A stretch of DNA of 64,000 nucleotides, taken from positions 7,132,157 to 7,196,156 of the forward strand of contig NC_029529.1 of the NCBI RefSeq assembly GCF_001577835.2, read 5' to 3'. The notes below the pieces were generated by a model. The model made no database searches, was not told the origin of the DNA, and worked only from the letters and a program-made list of their open reading frames with translations. How positions within the stretch are numbered: the stretch's first letter is position 1; each line of letters starts with the position of its first letter. Both the position numbers and the translations under genes were made by a program. The DNA comes from Coturnix japonica. Lineage: Eukaryota > Chordata > Aves > Galliformes > Phasianidae. Of this stretch, positions 51,178-63,500 are shown piece by piece.

Positions 51178-54100
51178 ATGATGCCAAGATTCCCTGCACT
51201 GCATACCCTGTGGATCCTTCTCTTTTCATATGCAACAGTGGAAGGTACCACCTGTCAGTGTCCTTAAATTATTATGCTTCAATTTTTCTAACAGAGTTTT
51301 CTCATGACTAGGAATAATTAGCAGGCAACACTAACACTATTAATGTAAGATAGTATAAAATCTGCAACCTCAAGTGCTAGAAATATCCATGTACTGGAAT
51401 AAAGGCTTGAATCTTTTTGTTTTATTGACCTTTTCCATATAGGCAAGAAAAAATAGGGATTTGCAGCAAGGAGAAACTGAGGTTTGGGAAATCAGCTCTC
51501 TGCTTCCTCATTGTCTGATCTTTTCTGAGCGCTGTGTTGCAAACAGGATGCGTGGCAGTGACCCAGCAACATCTCTGTAGAAATCTCGTAGGAGTCTCCT
51601 GTTTGTTTTCATAGCTGCCACTGCTTGCCATGTGCGCTCACCAGCAGCAGTCCTGCAGAGACCTATGGGGTAAGAAGCAGGAGCATACAGATCTGCCATC
51701 AGCAGACATCTGTCGGTCTGTGTTCTCCAAAGTGTGCAGAGATGGAAGGCTGAGTTGGCTGAATTTGAACAGATTTGGAGGACACAATGAATTCAGACAT
51801 GATCCTAGTACTGGGAAAGATCTTTCAGTTTGGATTATTGAGCAGGTTGAAGGTTTGTGAGAGTACATCTTTTATGTCACCTCATCTAGGTAGATTTGCT
51901 GTACATTATCAAGGTTTAATTCACATATCTCCTCCTCCCCAGTTAATGGATGTTTTAAGTTATTTCATCACGTTATTCCAGTTGAGTATTAAAACAGAAA
52001 TCTGGTGTTTCGGTTCCCTTTTCTATCTGCGTGAACTGAAAACAAACTCTTTACGGAATGTGGTTGCAAAAGGAAATTCTCAGAGATGAATTTCTTTTTT
52101 TTAAAAAATAAATAAATAAGAAAAAAGCTGCCTGGAGGTGGTTATAGAGTCCATTTGGATGTGGTGTTAGGATATGATTTAGCAGAGGGTTGTTAGAGTT
52201 CGGGTGCTATGGTTAGGCTGTGGTTGGACTTGATGATCTTCAAGGACTTTTCCAACCTGGGTAAATATATGAAAAGAAACTTTGTACCAGAGATGAGGAA
52301 AGGGAAGAGGTCACAGGAAGAGAGTACAGGAATTAATCCAGAGTGCTGGGAATCCTTGAGGACCCAGAAAGGCAAAATAAAGCTGCTCATCAGCTTAATG
52401 CAGCAGGAAGAGCTTCATTTAAATTCAGGTGTTTTTGAAAGCATAAATGTAATGTTTCCATATGTTAATGATAACATTCTAATCCCTTTAAAGATTAATT
52501 CTAGTATTTCTTTTGGAAATCTGTCTTAAAGTGGAAGAAAGACACAAACAGTAGAAGTGCATAGAGCAACCAAATGTAAACAGCAACAAGGTAAATAGTG
52601 GTTCTTGTTTGAAATAAATGAGCAGTGTTACTGTTGTACTAGCACAGATGCTGAGTCTTCAACTTTCTGCAGTTGGAATTAGTTTTGCTTTTGTCTCACT
52701 TTGGTGTTTTTTGTTTGTTTTCCTTTGGTTTTGTTTGTCTTTGAAGAACAGTGAACCATTCAGAACAAGAGGGAGCAAATGTGATGCTGCCATGCAGAGA
52801 GGATATGAGTGATAGCTCTCATAGATTAGTTACAAGGGCAAGATATTTATCTTCTGAAAAACACTTTCTAAACACTGAACAACACTGAAACCACAAGCTG
52901 CAGCCAGCAGCTCTAGGCTCATACCAGTTGATATATCAGGCAGCTGTGAATTTCAATAACAATATGAAAGATTCTTTGGCAGTGTTGTACATTCTCATTT
53001 GCCTAAATGAGCTTCATATAACATTTCTGAGATAAATTCATTCCTGAGTTCATTCAAGTGATCCAGGACTCCGTGTTAGTGAAACTTTATGGGAGGCCGT
53101 GTAGAAAGGCAAATGAAAGTAATGCATGTTTGAAATGAGTGTGGGAGACCACACGCTGGCTGTGGTAAATGATTGTTTCTTTGAGTTGGGTTTTTACTGA
53201 AGTACCAAAGGGGTGCAGTGGTAAATCCTATTGTATGAGGTGTATTGGTGCACCCCAAAGGGGAACTGACTGTCATATGTATTGCATTTGCAGGCACTGT
53301 ATTGTATCAAAGTGTGGATAAGTTGCATCAGAAAACATGACATAAAGGAACCACAGAAAAGGAGAATTATGGGAGGAATAGAATCAAATTAGGTACTTAT
53401 GAGAAGAAAAGCTTTTGCTTTGGTGGAATAATCTGAAATGGGCACCGCACCACTGAGATAAGCCCTGAGGTAGCTGAAGGGCCTCACAGAATGTTAACTG
53501 TTGACAACTAGTCTTAAATTGCAATGTAAAAGATGAGAATGGAGAGTTAGTGATGTGCTAGGCCAAGTTTACCTACTACAGAGAAACCAAACCAGGTATT
53601 TATAAGACCCTTGTATAATTGCCAACAGAAAGCTTCTGGCAGCATAAGTAAGGAAATTCCAAGAAAAATCCCAACTAAGAGGATTCTAAAAACCAACCAA
53701 AGCTACTCCAAATTTTAATAGGAGAATTGAGGGAGGGAAGAGTTTGATCTGCAATGGGGAGCTGCTCAAGGGAGGCAGACAGTATGAGCGTAGGAAGCTT
53801 AAAACAATTGTAGATAAGGCACAAGTTCAGGTGTGCAGGCAGTGAACTCGGTCTGACTATTACTTGTCTGCATTTTGCCTTTTGAGTTTAATTTTTTTTT
53901 TTATGTTTCTATTTAATTCAATTTATTCTTCTGATTTTCCTGCATCTCATTATGTGCTGCTTCTCCCTAGTTATGGCTGCAGAACACATGCAGGAATTTG
54001 CCTGCTTTACTGACTATACCAAAAAGCTGGTCTGCCACTGGAAGGTGCCTACACAGCTGAACTGCTCCAAAGAATTCCTGCTCTACTACAGGAAGGAATA

Positions 54101-57100
54101 TTTTCCTCCCGAGTGAGTGTTTAATAAGATTTTTCTTTGTTGTCATTGGAACTTTATATATTCTATAGCCATTACCAGCTTTGATTCCATCCCTTTGCTG
54201 TGGGTGCCTGGGACAAGATATAGTCAGGGCTGACCTCACTTCCAGGGGGAAGATGTGTTGTGCAATGAACAGGATGCTCTGCTCAGTGGACTACTCCTTT
54301 ACAAACCTCTCTGCTTTCTTGGTACAGGGTATTTGTCAAGTAGTGCTTGTGGGAACAGTAGTGATCTCATCAATGCACTGAACCTTCATTTCATGAGAAA
54401 CATGCATGACTCACCAGGCTGTAATGTACAGCGCAACTCATTGTTCAAGGACTGTTTGCTGCCCTCTGCAGCAGAGGTGGTGTTCTTGCCATCTCCTATA
54501 GAGGAAGAGCAGTCTGAGCTTTCCTGTTCCTTTCCATGTGATTTCTCCAGACTTCTGAATAACCTTGCTTTGTACACTGCAATAAAACTGTAGGACATCA
54601 GTCCACTCCTTCAGAAGTGGGGTGTGATGAAGGCTGCTTTTAGGGTTAACTTTTCTTCTTTGGATCAGTTCTTTGCTTTTCATTAGTGCAACACCAAGGG
54701 GTGGGTGGGGAGGATGGAGGTTTGGGAGTTGTGAGGGACCTGGCTTCTTTTTGGGTTGGTTTGGACTAAACATTTCTACACAGACAGAGCTTCCTGCATC
54801 AGATTTGACTGGCTAGACACACTGATTAGCTTGATTCCACACCTTCAAGAAGCAACTTGCCATGCTGTGTGAACATTCATATAACTTTCTGCCTGTTTTT
54901 CAGACAAGTGTGTGTCCCTGAGAATGGAGAAGAGCGTTTCATGTGCACGTGTACAATATATCCTGATTATTTTGTATCAGGTCTCACCTATAAGTTAGCT
55001 CTACAGTTCAATGGCACCAGTATGTGGAATTCCAGTGTTACACCAGCCCAAGTTGGTAAGGAACTGTTTATTTTGACACCAGAACATTTAGTTTCAGGCT
55101 TTGCAATCCTAGCTAACTCCTCATTAATGCTACCAGAAGAGCTTTTTCTTAGCAGATGTGAGAATGTTAAATTTGTAATGCTGGTTTAAATGAGAAGCCT
55201 GTTTAGCTTAGAAACCTAATTGGTTCCTTGGAGTAGATTCTTAAGGGAAGAGTAAAAGAAATGGGGCAAACAGAATGGTTCTTCTGCTAGCTTTACCATC
55301 TCAGCTGCCAGCCATCCACAGTTTGGGGGCTTATGTATGCGTTTTAGGAGAATTTCACTTGTTGCTGTAGAATTCAAGGATGAAGAAGGAGATGCTACTT
55401 CCAGTTTCTAGAACACTAAGCGCTCCCTACTGAAATTCTTCCATTCCTGTCTCTGTTATCATTTGATGATAAAAAGTTAATGACCCTGCTCTTTCACAGG
55501 ACAAAGCTTGTTCAGCCAGCATGGATTTTCAGTCCTTGTTGATGAATATCTCACAGCTGTGCTCTGTATCCTTGCAGAGCTTAGTGAAAAGGGCTGAAAT
55601 GCATAGACAATCTGACATTTGGGCCTCTGGTGAATGTTTTTTGTCTCTGCTTCTTTACTTTAGCACTTTTACATTGTCATGTTCTCCTTAATTGTACTTT
55701 TTTTTTAATATATATATATATACAGTTAAACCAAGGGCTCCCAAAAATCTCATCGTTGAGAAAGCTGAAAATGGTAATTTCAATCTGAGCTGGGAAGAGA
55801 ACTATGCTGCTTCATCCATGCTTTTTGGACAGCCAGTCATCTATGAAGTAAAATACTGGAGCAAGCAGCACCCAGAAGAGGTAAGAGATAGCTGGTCTCA
55901 TTTTCTATCTCTGGAGCTTCAAGGTCTAAATGTCTTGAAGGACTTTAAAACTTTTTCATGAATCATGGTGTAAGGGCCAGCAAGGGCAAGTCCCGTGGTG
56001 TTCCTGAGCATCCAGTTTCTGTTGGTCTCTTCCCAAGTTGGATCAAACAAGGCCTTAAAGGGCTGAAACTTTCCTGACTACTCCCCCAAAGGGGCCGGCT
56101 GTTCACAGTAGGCAGGACAGAGACTGAAAAATACAGTGTTTCTGTTACCTGACATCTGGAAGCTGGAGGCTGTTTGTGACACTGTGGAGCTCTTGAGGTG
56201 TTTCAGGCACCCTCCTGATCTCTGCAGTGGGGTTTATTCTGCCCTGGGAATAATGTGTGTGATGGCATGTCACAAATATGACCCCTCCATGGCAACTCAG
56301 CACAACAGCACGTAGCAGATAATGTGTACAGTCATTCACTTGCTCATTTAAGAAAAGTCACAGAAATGTACAACACAATTGGTGTCTAATAAGTGTCACA
56401 AGCCCTAATCCCCATAGCAAAATCAGTGAGCTTTTACTGTCTTACCTTCAGGTTACTGTGACATCAATTAACTACCAGGCAAAAAGCTTTGAAATCACTG
56501 CAAGCTCCTTGCAGAGAGGCTATGATTACATTGTGAGTATACGGTGTAACTATACAGACTACCCAGCCTACTGGAGTGACTGGAGTGATGGAGTTGAATT
56601 TCACTATGGTAAGTATGATAACTAATCATGGCCTGGTAGAAGGAGAGACATTTAAACTTAAGCAAATGGATATAAATGAGCACGAGTTAGTTAAGTGGAA
56701 AATTAAGCAGTACTTCCACCATGAGAGGGGTGAGGCTCTAAAAATATTTAAGAGCAGCAGAGAGGGCAAGAAGCACAGCTGCACTACAGTTCTATTCCTG
56801 GGACTATGTGATGGGTTTGTTTCTGAGGGCCAAAAAATAGCTTCACAATACATGTGGCTATCCCAGTTCCTACATCACTGATGGTAGGTAACGAAAGGGT
56901 CTGCATTGGCCTTTAGATGCGACACATGCCATTGCCACTGGTAGCTGTGCATGTTCTGCTGTTTATCTGCAGAGGTTTTATTTTATATCCTCTAAAGTAG
57001 CGTTATTTTGGTGTTGGATTTGGTGTCTTCACTATGTATATATGCACATATGTATATAAATATGTCTGTTTATTTAACAGATTATCAAGTGACACTTGAG

Positions 57101-59993
57101 GACATTCTGCACATGGCTGTTCCTGTTTCTTGCATCCTGATCATGGCAGTAGCTGTCATTTGTTATTTCTGTTTTACCAAGTAGGTATTACTCTGTTCCT
57201 GGGTTTTAGAGACTAGCACTCTGCACATATACCAGTACTGCTGTTACTTAGCTGAACATTTAGTAGGACAGGATTTTTTCTTTGCAACTTTATCTCAAAC
57301 TCTATGAGCAAACATTTTTAAACATCAATCTGCTGCACTTTGTCATCTTCTGAAGAGATAATTGAGGTTTTTTACTAATCTCACTAGAATGGACTTATTA
57401 CAGCATTAAAATAGGCTGCAGTTATGGGTCCATTAGTTTTGAATCCATTCTTTGCTGGAGTTCCAGTAATGAAGGCTAAGTATGTGTATTTCATATTGCC
57501 ACTAAAATTGTAAAAAGAAAGTGGAATCTTATCTGTTTCACATGTCACTCTAAGGGCGACTGGAAGAACTCGTGACTGTGGTTGCTTAGAGCAGTCATAC
57601 GAAACATCAAGTTGGTGCAGATATGTTTATGAAAAGCAGCTTTTGGAGATGTGCAGAACAAGCACTTCCTTCTGCTCTTCTCTCCTTCTTAGCAATCTGT
57701 GCTGCAGCAGCAGGAAGTATATACTGATCAAGCCAAAATCCAGTTAAAGCAAACAGTTTTCATTCTTGTCTTACAGAGTGAAGAAAGAATGGTGGGATCA
57801 AATCCCAAACCCAGCAAAGAGCCATTTGGTTGTAAAAAATGTCAAGGTAATGTAAGGGCTTTGCAAAATATACCTTTTCCTGATCACCAGAAACAGAATA
57901 TGGAATAAGTGCTCTTGTCTGGCAAGTGTGGGAAACACTGCCAACATTTTGTGTGTCCTAAAACTTCTCCTTCTCTGTTTTATTAGTTTTCAGTCTTGAG
58001 CTATATTGATGACATGAAGTTCCCTTTCTACGATTCAAAGCAGAGTCAGATGGGAAAGCAAATGTAAGTAAGATAAATGGGGTGATGGGAGAACCTCTGC
58101 TTCACAGCATGAAATATTTTTCTATTGCTTAAACATTCTGTCCGTCTTATTTCCAAAAACAGAAGCTGCAAAAACTGTTTGGCTCAAAGTCTGTCAAGCC
58201 TAAACTTCAAGGAAAAAGATAACATCAAAAACACTGAGAAATCTTGCAGTTGCTGCAGCAAGCCTGGAGAGTGGTTTCCAAAAGGCATTAATGCAGTTTT
58301 AACCCCTGAGACTGTTCTTGTTGAAGAGTCTGTAGAAATCTGTGAACCTTTAACAGACATTGATGCTGAGGACCAGGAAAAAACCAGCGACCAGATCACT
58401 GCATTTGAGCCTGGTGAGTGCAGCCTCAGCACACTGAGGGAGCACACTGAACACAATGATGCACTAGCTGACATGTTCATGGAGCTCTTGGCAGATGAAA
58501 AAAGCATTCAAGGTGATAAAGACCCAGACATCGTTACAAGTGAAACCTTTCAGAAACTTGAGCCAGAAAATCCTTCTCAAAAAAATCCAGAAGAAAGTGC
58601 AGTCCAGAGTCAGAAGTCACCTGGTATTTCTCATGGAGTCTCTCCTTTTACTGAAGCCTTTCAGGATGAGTACAATGGCAGTACAACCAGCAGGAGGTCA
58701 GTGCAATCAGAAGAATCCTTTGAATCTGGCTATCGGAGCTCCAGCACAAATTCTGCTTCTCTGGATGCAAGAGATAGTCCCTGTAAGCTTCAACAAAGCC
58801 TTTTGCCATGCAGTTCTGAAAGTCAGCATGACTCATCTGTGCTTATTTGGGAATCTCTAAATAAACCTGCCTTTGACAGAATAAGCAGCCCTGCATACAA
58901 GAACTTTGATACCCTCATATCTCCTTCTGTGGAGCCCTGTGGTTCTGCATACAAGAGCTTTCATGCTGTAATGTCTCCATCTGTGGAGCCCTGTGGCTCT
59001 GCCTACAAGAGCGTGGACACCCTTACGTCTCCATCTGTGGAGCCCTGTGGCTCTGGGTACAAGAGCTTTGATGCCTTAATGTCTCCATCTGTGGAGCCCT
59101 GTGGCTCTGCATACAAGAGCGTGGACACCCTTACGTCTCCATCTGTGGAGCCCTGTGGCTCTGGGTACAAGAGCTTTGATGCCTTAATGTCTCAGTCTGT
59201 GACTAACAGTAGCTTGAATATGCACTTTGAAAATATGTGCTTGTTACCATCTTTTACCCAGTCTTCAGAGGCACATGCAGATGATGGAGTTTCAGCTTTC
59301 CTACCAGAGGAGGAAATTCATAAACAAGCAGTGTATCAAAATCTTCAAAAGGAAGACAGAGTGCTTTCTTGCCCTACTGGACCTCAGCCATCTGGTTATA
59401 AACCTTTTGATGCTGCAGTTAAATGTAGTGCTGCACACTTTGACAGTAGCAGTGAGGTTATCTCAAAGTCACTGTATGAACCCTTAGTTCATCTTTTGTA
59501 CAACAGCCTGGAAGAAACAGTTTCAGGTAACGTAACCCATGAGCCTGACCAGAAGGTTGATGAGTGTTTGACTGTACGGGACTTTGATTCTGGCGTTGCC
59601 CCAGGTGTAGGCTCTAGTGAGAAAGTCACATGCACTAGTGGCGATCTGAGGATGTTTGGAAATACAGAGGAAGATAAAGAGGTGGCAAACAGAAGGTGTA
59701 GCTCAGCAGCTAACTTACTTGAGGAATCACTGGATGGCATTGGGCTAACATTAAAAACTGCAGAAGAGCCCCTGGAACTTTTGGTCTCAGACAAATTGTC
59801 GGCTGCTCTTTGTGTGGATAACCCTCATCTTTCTGATTTTCACACCACTCACAGTGAGAGTTCTGGACTGGCACCTGCAGTTAAAAAAAGACCGTCAGAA
59901 CTATTAAGGGTAAACAACAGGAAGAATGAGAAAAAAGTTGAACTTCTACAGGCTCATGCCCAGGAGGACAGCTGTTACATGAAGGTTGCCTAG
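51178..59993 (+). CDS. IL4R: IL4R, interleukin-4 receptor alpha chain
   Basis: Nine coding exons: 51,178-51,244; 53,971-54,112; 54,904-55,055; 55,726-55,880; 56,452-56,608; 57,081-57,180; 57,777-57,846; 57,987-58,063; 58,163-59,993 (TAG). The product is 916 residues, longer than human (825). It is a type I cytokine receptor that binds IL-4/IL-13 and signals through JAK and STAT6. Order: signal peptide (about 1-25); D1 with paired cysteines C34, C44, C54, C73, C84, C86; D2 from V121-KPRAPKNL; WSDWS at 213-217; transmembrane helix about 233-256; Box1 WDQIPNPAK at 264-272; and a long tail. The tail holds SCKNCLAQSL (308-317) near human KNCLTKLL, a six-unit Tyr-Lys-x-Phe/Val array (551-653), GYKPF (Y719) and a C-terminal ITIM-like SCYMKV (Y912), equivalent to human TYMRVS. 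Two adjacent ATGs open the frame; I chose the first. Confidence 0.95.
51245..53970 (+). other. IL4R: IL4R second intron
   Basis: A 2.7 kb intron between the signal-peptide exon and the first extracellular-domain exon. Apart from a CR1 tail near 52.1-52.26 kb I see no element I can name. Confidence 0.85.
52125..52262 (+). mobile_element. CR1 LINE, 3'-end fragment in IL4R intron 2
   Basis: GCAGAGGGTTGTTAGAGTTC is followed by a GGTTAGGCTGTGGTTGGACT block and TGATGATCTTCAAGGACTTT, then TCCAACCTGG, all in the order seen at the CR1-B-like 3' end. The terminal octamers are lost. Confidence 0.9.
55698..55722 (+). repeat. IL4R: T9-(TA)n tract at an IL4R splice acceptor
   Basis: A nine-T run followed by about eight TA units lies directly before the acceptor of the D2 exon (exon starts 55,726). 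The dinucleotide repeat separates the pyrimidine tract from the AG. Confidence 0.85.
58893..59201 (+). repeat. IL4R: Coding 54-bp tandem array in IL4R tail
   Basis: Units begin at 58,893, 58,947, 59,001, 59,055, 59,109 and 59,163, each 54 bp (18 codons), the last one incomplete. The consensus peptide is (A/G)YKS(F/V)DxLxSPSVEPCGS. The motifs in order are AYKNF, AYKSF, AYKSV, GYKSF, AYKSV and GYKSF, with tyrosines 552, 570, 588, 606, 624 and 642. Units 3 and 5 differ by one base; unit 4 and the first part of unit 6 are identical. It is in frame throughout, so unit number can change without breaking the protein. Confidence 0.97.
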
Positions 59994-60028
59994 CCATGTT
60001 TGCCAGGGCAACCAAAACATCCTTTGGA

Positions 60029-60034
60029 AATAAA
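60029..60034 (+). terminator. IL4R: IL4R proximal polyadenylation signal
   Basis: AATAAA only 36 bases after the stop codon. A T-rich TTTGTTATTCCAG stretch follows about 25 bases later. It would give a very short 3' UTR. Confidence 0.5.
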
Positions 60035-60406
60035 CCATAAGGCAAATTGATGTAATGCTTTGTTATTCCAGTCTTGCCTACAGTGACAGCTACTACAATT
60101 CAGACGTGGATTCACTGGGTTGTAATGCTCATGTCTGCTGCTGGACTGGCAGCTGGTATATGAGGCAGACCCCTAGATACAGAAGGGGTTAGCAGCTAAC
60201 AAATGGAGCTACTGCACTCTCAGGGAGGCAAAGCCAGTGCTAAAGTTTCTCTGCTTGTGATTGTTCTCTGAAAGTGAGCAGGAGATGCATCAAGTTGGAG
60301 TTCTTGTCCAGCACAGCTCCTGTGCTTGTTGCTCTGGTTCTGTATGTTGCTTGGGAAGCACAAGAGGTGATACAGGTGGTGCTGATGCACCTGGAGGTGA
60401 GATGGA

Positions 60407-60450
60407 GTCATAGAATGGTTTAGATTCAGAGGGGCCTTTAAGAGGAAGTG
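60407..60450 (-). mobile_element. CR1 LINE 3' tail in IL4R 3' UTR
   Basis: The plus strand reads TCATAGAATGGTTTAGATTC, then AGAGGGGCCTTTAAGAGGA, the reverse complement of a CR1 3' terminus with its ATTCTATGA octamer. It is a short remnant antisense to IL4R, between the proximal and distal poly(A) signals. Confidence 0.75.
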
Positions 60451-60561
60451 ACTGATTTGCACTGATTGCATCACACCTTCAAATATTTATTTACTGGGGA
60501 TTTCCTGTGTATGTGGCACCAGAATGTGGAATGTTTCTATATTTGCTCAGTCAAGACCTGA

Positions 60562-60567
60562 AATAAA
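60562..60567 (+). terminator. IL4R: IL4R distal polyadenylation signal
   Basis: AATAAA followed by a GT/T-rich stretch (TTATCGTCATTTGGTCTGAT), a good cleavage context. It would give a 3' UTR of about 590 bases including the antisense CR1 tail. Confidence 0.7.
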
Positions 60568-60599
60568 GATTATCGTCATTTGGTCTGATGAAATTACAT

Positions 60600-63500
60600 T
60601 ATTGATGCTCTGTTTATTACTCTAGAAGTAAGCAGATATATTATACCTACATTGTTGTAAATGGAATCAGACATTTCTAAATTGTTTTATTTAAAAGTGT
60701 ACTGGTTTGTGGTCAGTCTGTGTAAGTTCATGGATCATTCCTTGATTTGTACCATGTTTTGTAAGATTTGTGTCCAGCTACTCTTCAGATTCCAGGCTGG
60801 CTCAGCAGCAGGGGTGTTTACTCATCAATCTGACAGCAGTGAACAGTGGTATCTAAGCCCAGAAAGGAGGCTCAGAGTGAAGTGTCCGTATTTGTACATG
60901 GTGATGAACACATGTGGTGCAGCCAACTGAAGTGCTGATGAATATGGTAATATTTTTTTCTAATTGAAAATATGAGGATAAATTGTACTTCTGTGTAGAT
61001 TGAATCCTCGGAAATGCTCTCTGTGGTGGCAGGCAGTGCTGAAGTGGGAAGGCTGCAGGGCACAAAGGTGAAGAGGCTTTGCGAAAGGAACGTGCACGAA
61101 GGCCACAGTTTGTCTCCTGATTAAGCTGACTCACTTCCCTAAATCCTAACAAATCTTTAAGCAAAACCCTCCAGTTATTGCAGCTACCCAGAATGGATTA
61201 TTCACTGCAGTAGAACTGCAGGGTGTGAAGGGAGGTATGGTGCTGTCAGTGCTGCCTTATTCCCCTTCTGCCCCTGCTCTTACCCATGCTCTTGGGGGAT
61301 GCAGGGATGCCTGCATGTGGCTGGAGCAGCCAAGAGAGTTCTGCTCATGCCAGGCTTGGAAGGCTGTTTGCAGCAGCAGTTCCTCTGCTGAGCCCCAGCT
61401 TCATTCTCACTTTATATATTTATATTTTCCCCAACACAGCTGCACGCTCCTGTCTGCTCGTTTCCACTGGGAGATGTTGTGTTCTTGAGTGTTCTACATT
61501 AGCCCTCCTTTCAGAATTTCTCTGGTAAAATCAAACTGCATCTCTTTGGGAAGGAGGAGCCCTGTTCTCCTGCCTTGGCAGAGCCCAGGACTGGTGTTTA
61601 AACATCAGGGCTACTTTCAGCCAGCCTGCCCACCCCCTGTGCTATGGGAGGGCACAGTACGTGTGTGACTCAAGTGTGATCTCAGTATTCCATCTCCCAC
61701 TTCCTCCACTTCTGCAATCTAGAGCTATTGCTATAGGCTGCTGGGCCGTGACTACGTTTCAAATGACAAGTTTGAGGCTTAAGATTAAGATCTGCTGAGG
61801 GGGTGTGAGAGTTCTGACTTTTAGGACTTCCAGTATGTGTATGGGCCTGAACCACACCTCCTGGGGGCTGAGCTGTGTTTGGGAGGGAGAGGAGTTTCAA
61901 ACCTTAAAAATTGAGACCCTTCAACCATGGCCTTTTAAGTAGCAGATTGCTTCTACCAGGGCAGAGAGCTGCCTTTTGCAGTTAAGTGTGTTTGCATTCT
62001 GCCTCACTTTGTTTTGTTTGACTGAAGTGCAAATGGATGCTCGTGCTGACTTTTAGCTGTTCATTACTAACTCACAATTGTTCCACCTCCATGTCATCCT
62101 TACCTGTTTGCATATGCAGAGTTAGCAACCTGACTCTCCTGAGTGGATGAAATGGTTTCCTGAGAACAGCAGCTGTATTCACAGTTCAGGAGGAACTTGT
62201 GATAAACCATTTTTCCTCTGCAGAGAATGCCACGTGGGTTTGTTTTTTTCCTTCCTTCTGAACGCTTTTTAGCATCTTAGAAATAAGCACCTGAACTGAG
62301 CGGTTGCATTTGAATTCCTATCAGCCAAGAGTTTTGTCGCTGAAGTGACACAGTAACCCCAAGAGGGGGAGTGAGAGAAGTACGGGTTGTGGGGTTAAAC
62401 AGAGCTGTGAAACCAGTTAACCCAGGGCGGGGGCATGTTGTGAGCTTTTGTAAGAGCTTGTGGCATCTTCCTGCTATGGAAACTGTTGTTCAAGCAGAGT
62501 ACAAGAACATGTAAGTGCTTATCCATCATAAGCTATAAACATTATCAGAGAAAAACAAGTGTTGTTAGGTGTCGCTTTCTGGCAGCAATGTGGCCAAAGC
62601 TGAGAGAACCAAATAAGGGGTTTGTGACTTGCCCTACCCTGCTTTCTCACCTCACCTCTGGCTGTGAAATTACTGTATGACAGGACCCCTTAGTGGATAG
62701 AGACTGAAAGGATGGTTTGCTTTCTCCTAACTGTGCCTTTTCTGTAGGAAACTCCTTAGCATGACTTTTGCAGTTTGTTTGCAGACTGAGGTGCTTTCTT
62801 CCAGTGTTTGTGAATTTATGTGCAGATGCTTTCACACATAATAGGTAGTTTGGGCTAATTCTCGGGGCACTGTGCCCATGCAATGCGTGTGTGTGTGTAC
62901 ATACGCACTCAGATTGCTTCCCCACCTCTGTAGACTGAGTACAAGCTCTGCCCCAGTCTTCCACATGGTGATGCATTATGATCACATTATCTGGCATTTT
63001 ATCTCTTTTCCCCTTGCTATGACTGAGGCAGCCATCCCGTGCTGTCAGATTTTCATGACTTGCAGCCACAGCACATGGCCTTCAAGGCTCCATTCCAGCT
63101 GTGGTGGCAGGGTCAGGAGCAAAGCCCCAGCTCAGCACCGCTTTGCTGGCAGAGGAATGAGGCCAATGAGCTGGTGGAGTTCTCAGCTGCAGTGCTGTTG
63201 TCCATGCAGGTCTCTCAATGCTTTGTTCTCAGATGAGCTGAGGATGCAGCAGGGAGAGGAAATTTATTTCTCTGCTGTTTCTGCTGTTTCTCGCTTGTGC
63301 TGTCCTATTTCTGTCCGGTCCTTTCTATGGCTTTCTACAGCACAGAATTTCCACACACCTTTATTCCACCTCACCAGCAAGACTTTAAGATAAAAGAGAG
63401 TTGACTGCAGTGCATGGAACTGATTGCTGCGGTACATTTAGCTGCGTGGTGATGTTAGACTTCCCCCGTTCCGTGGTGTGTGACAGGTCAGGAGCTCTTT

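Noticed and set aside
58495-58860. Alternative-frame ORF of 121 codons inside the last IL4R exon
   Set aside because: Shadow of the well-supported IL4R frame. It has no start context or family resemblance.
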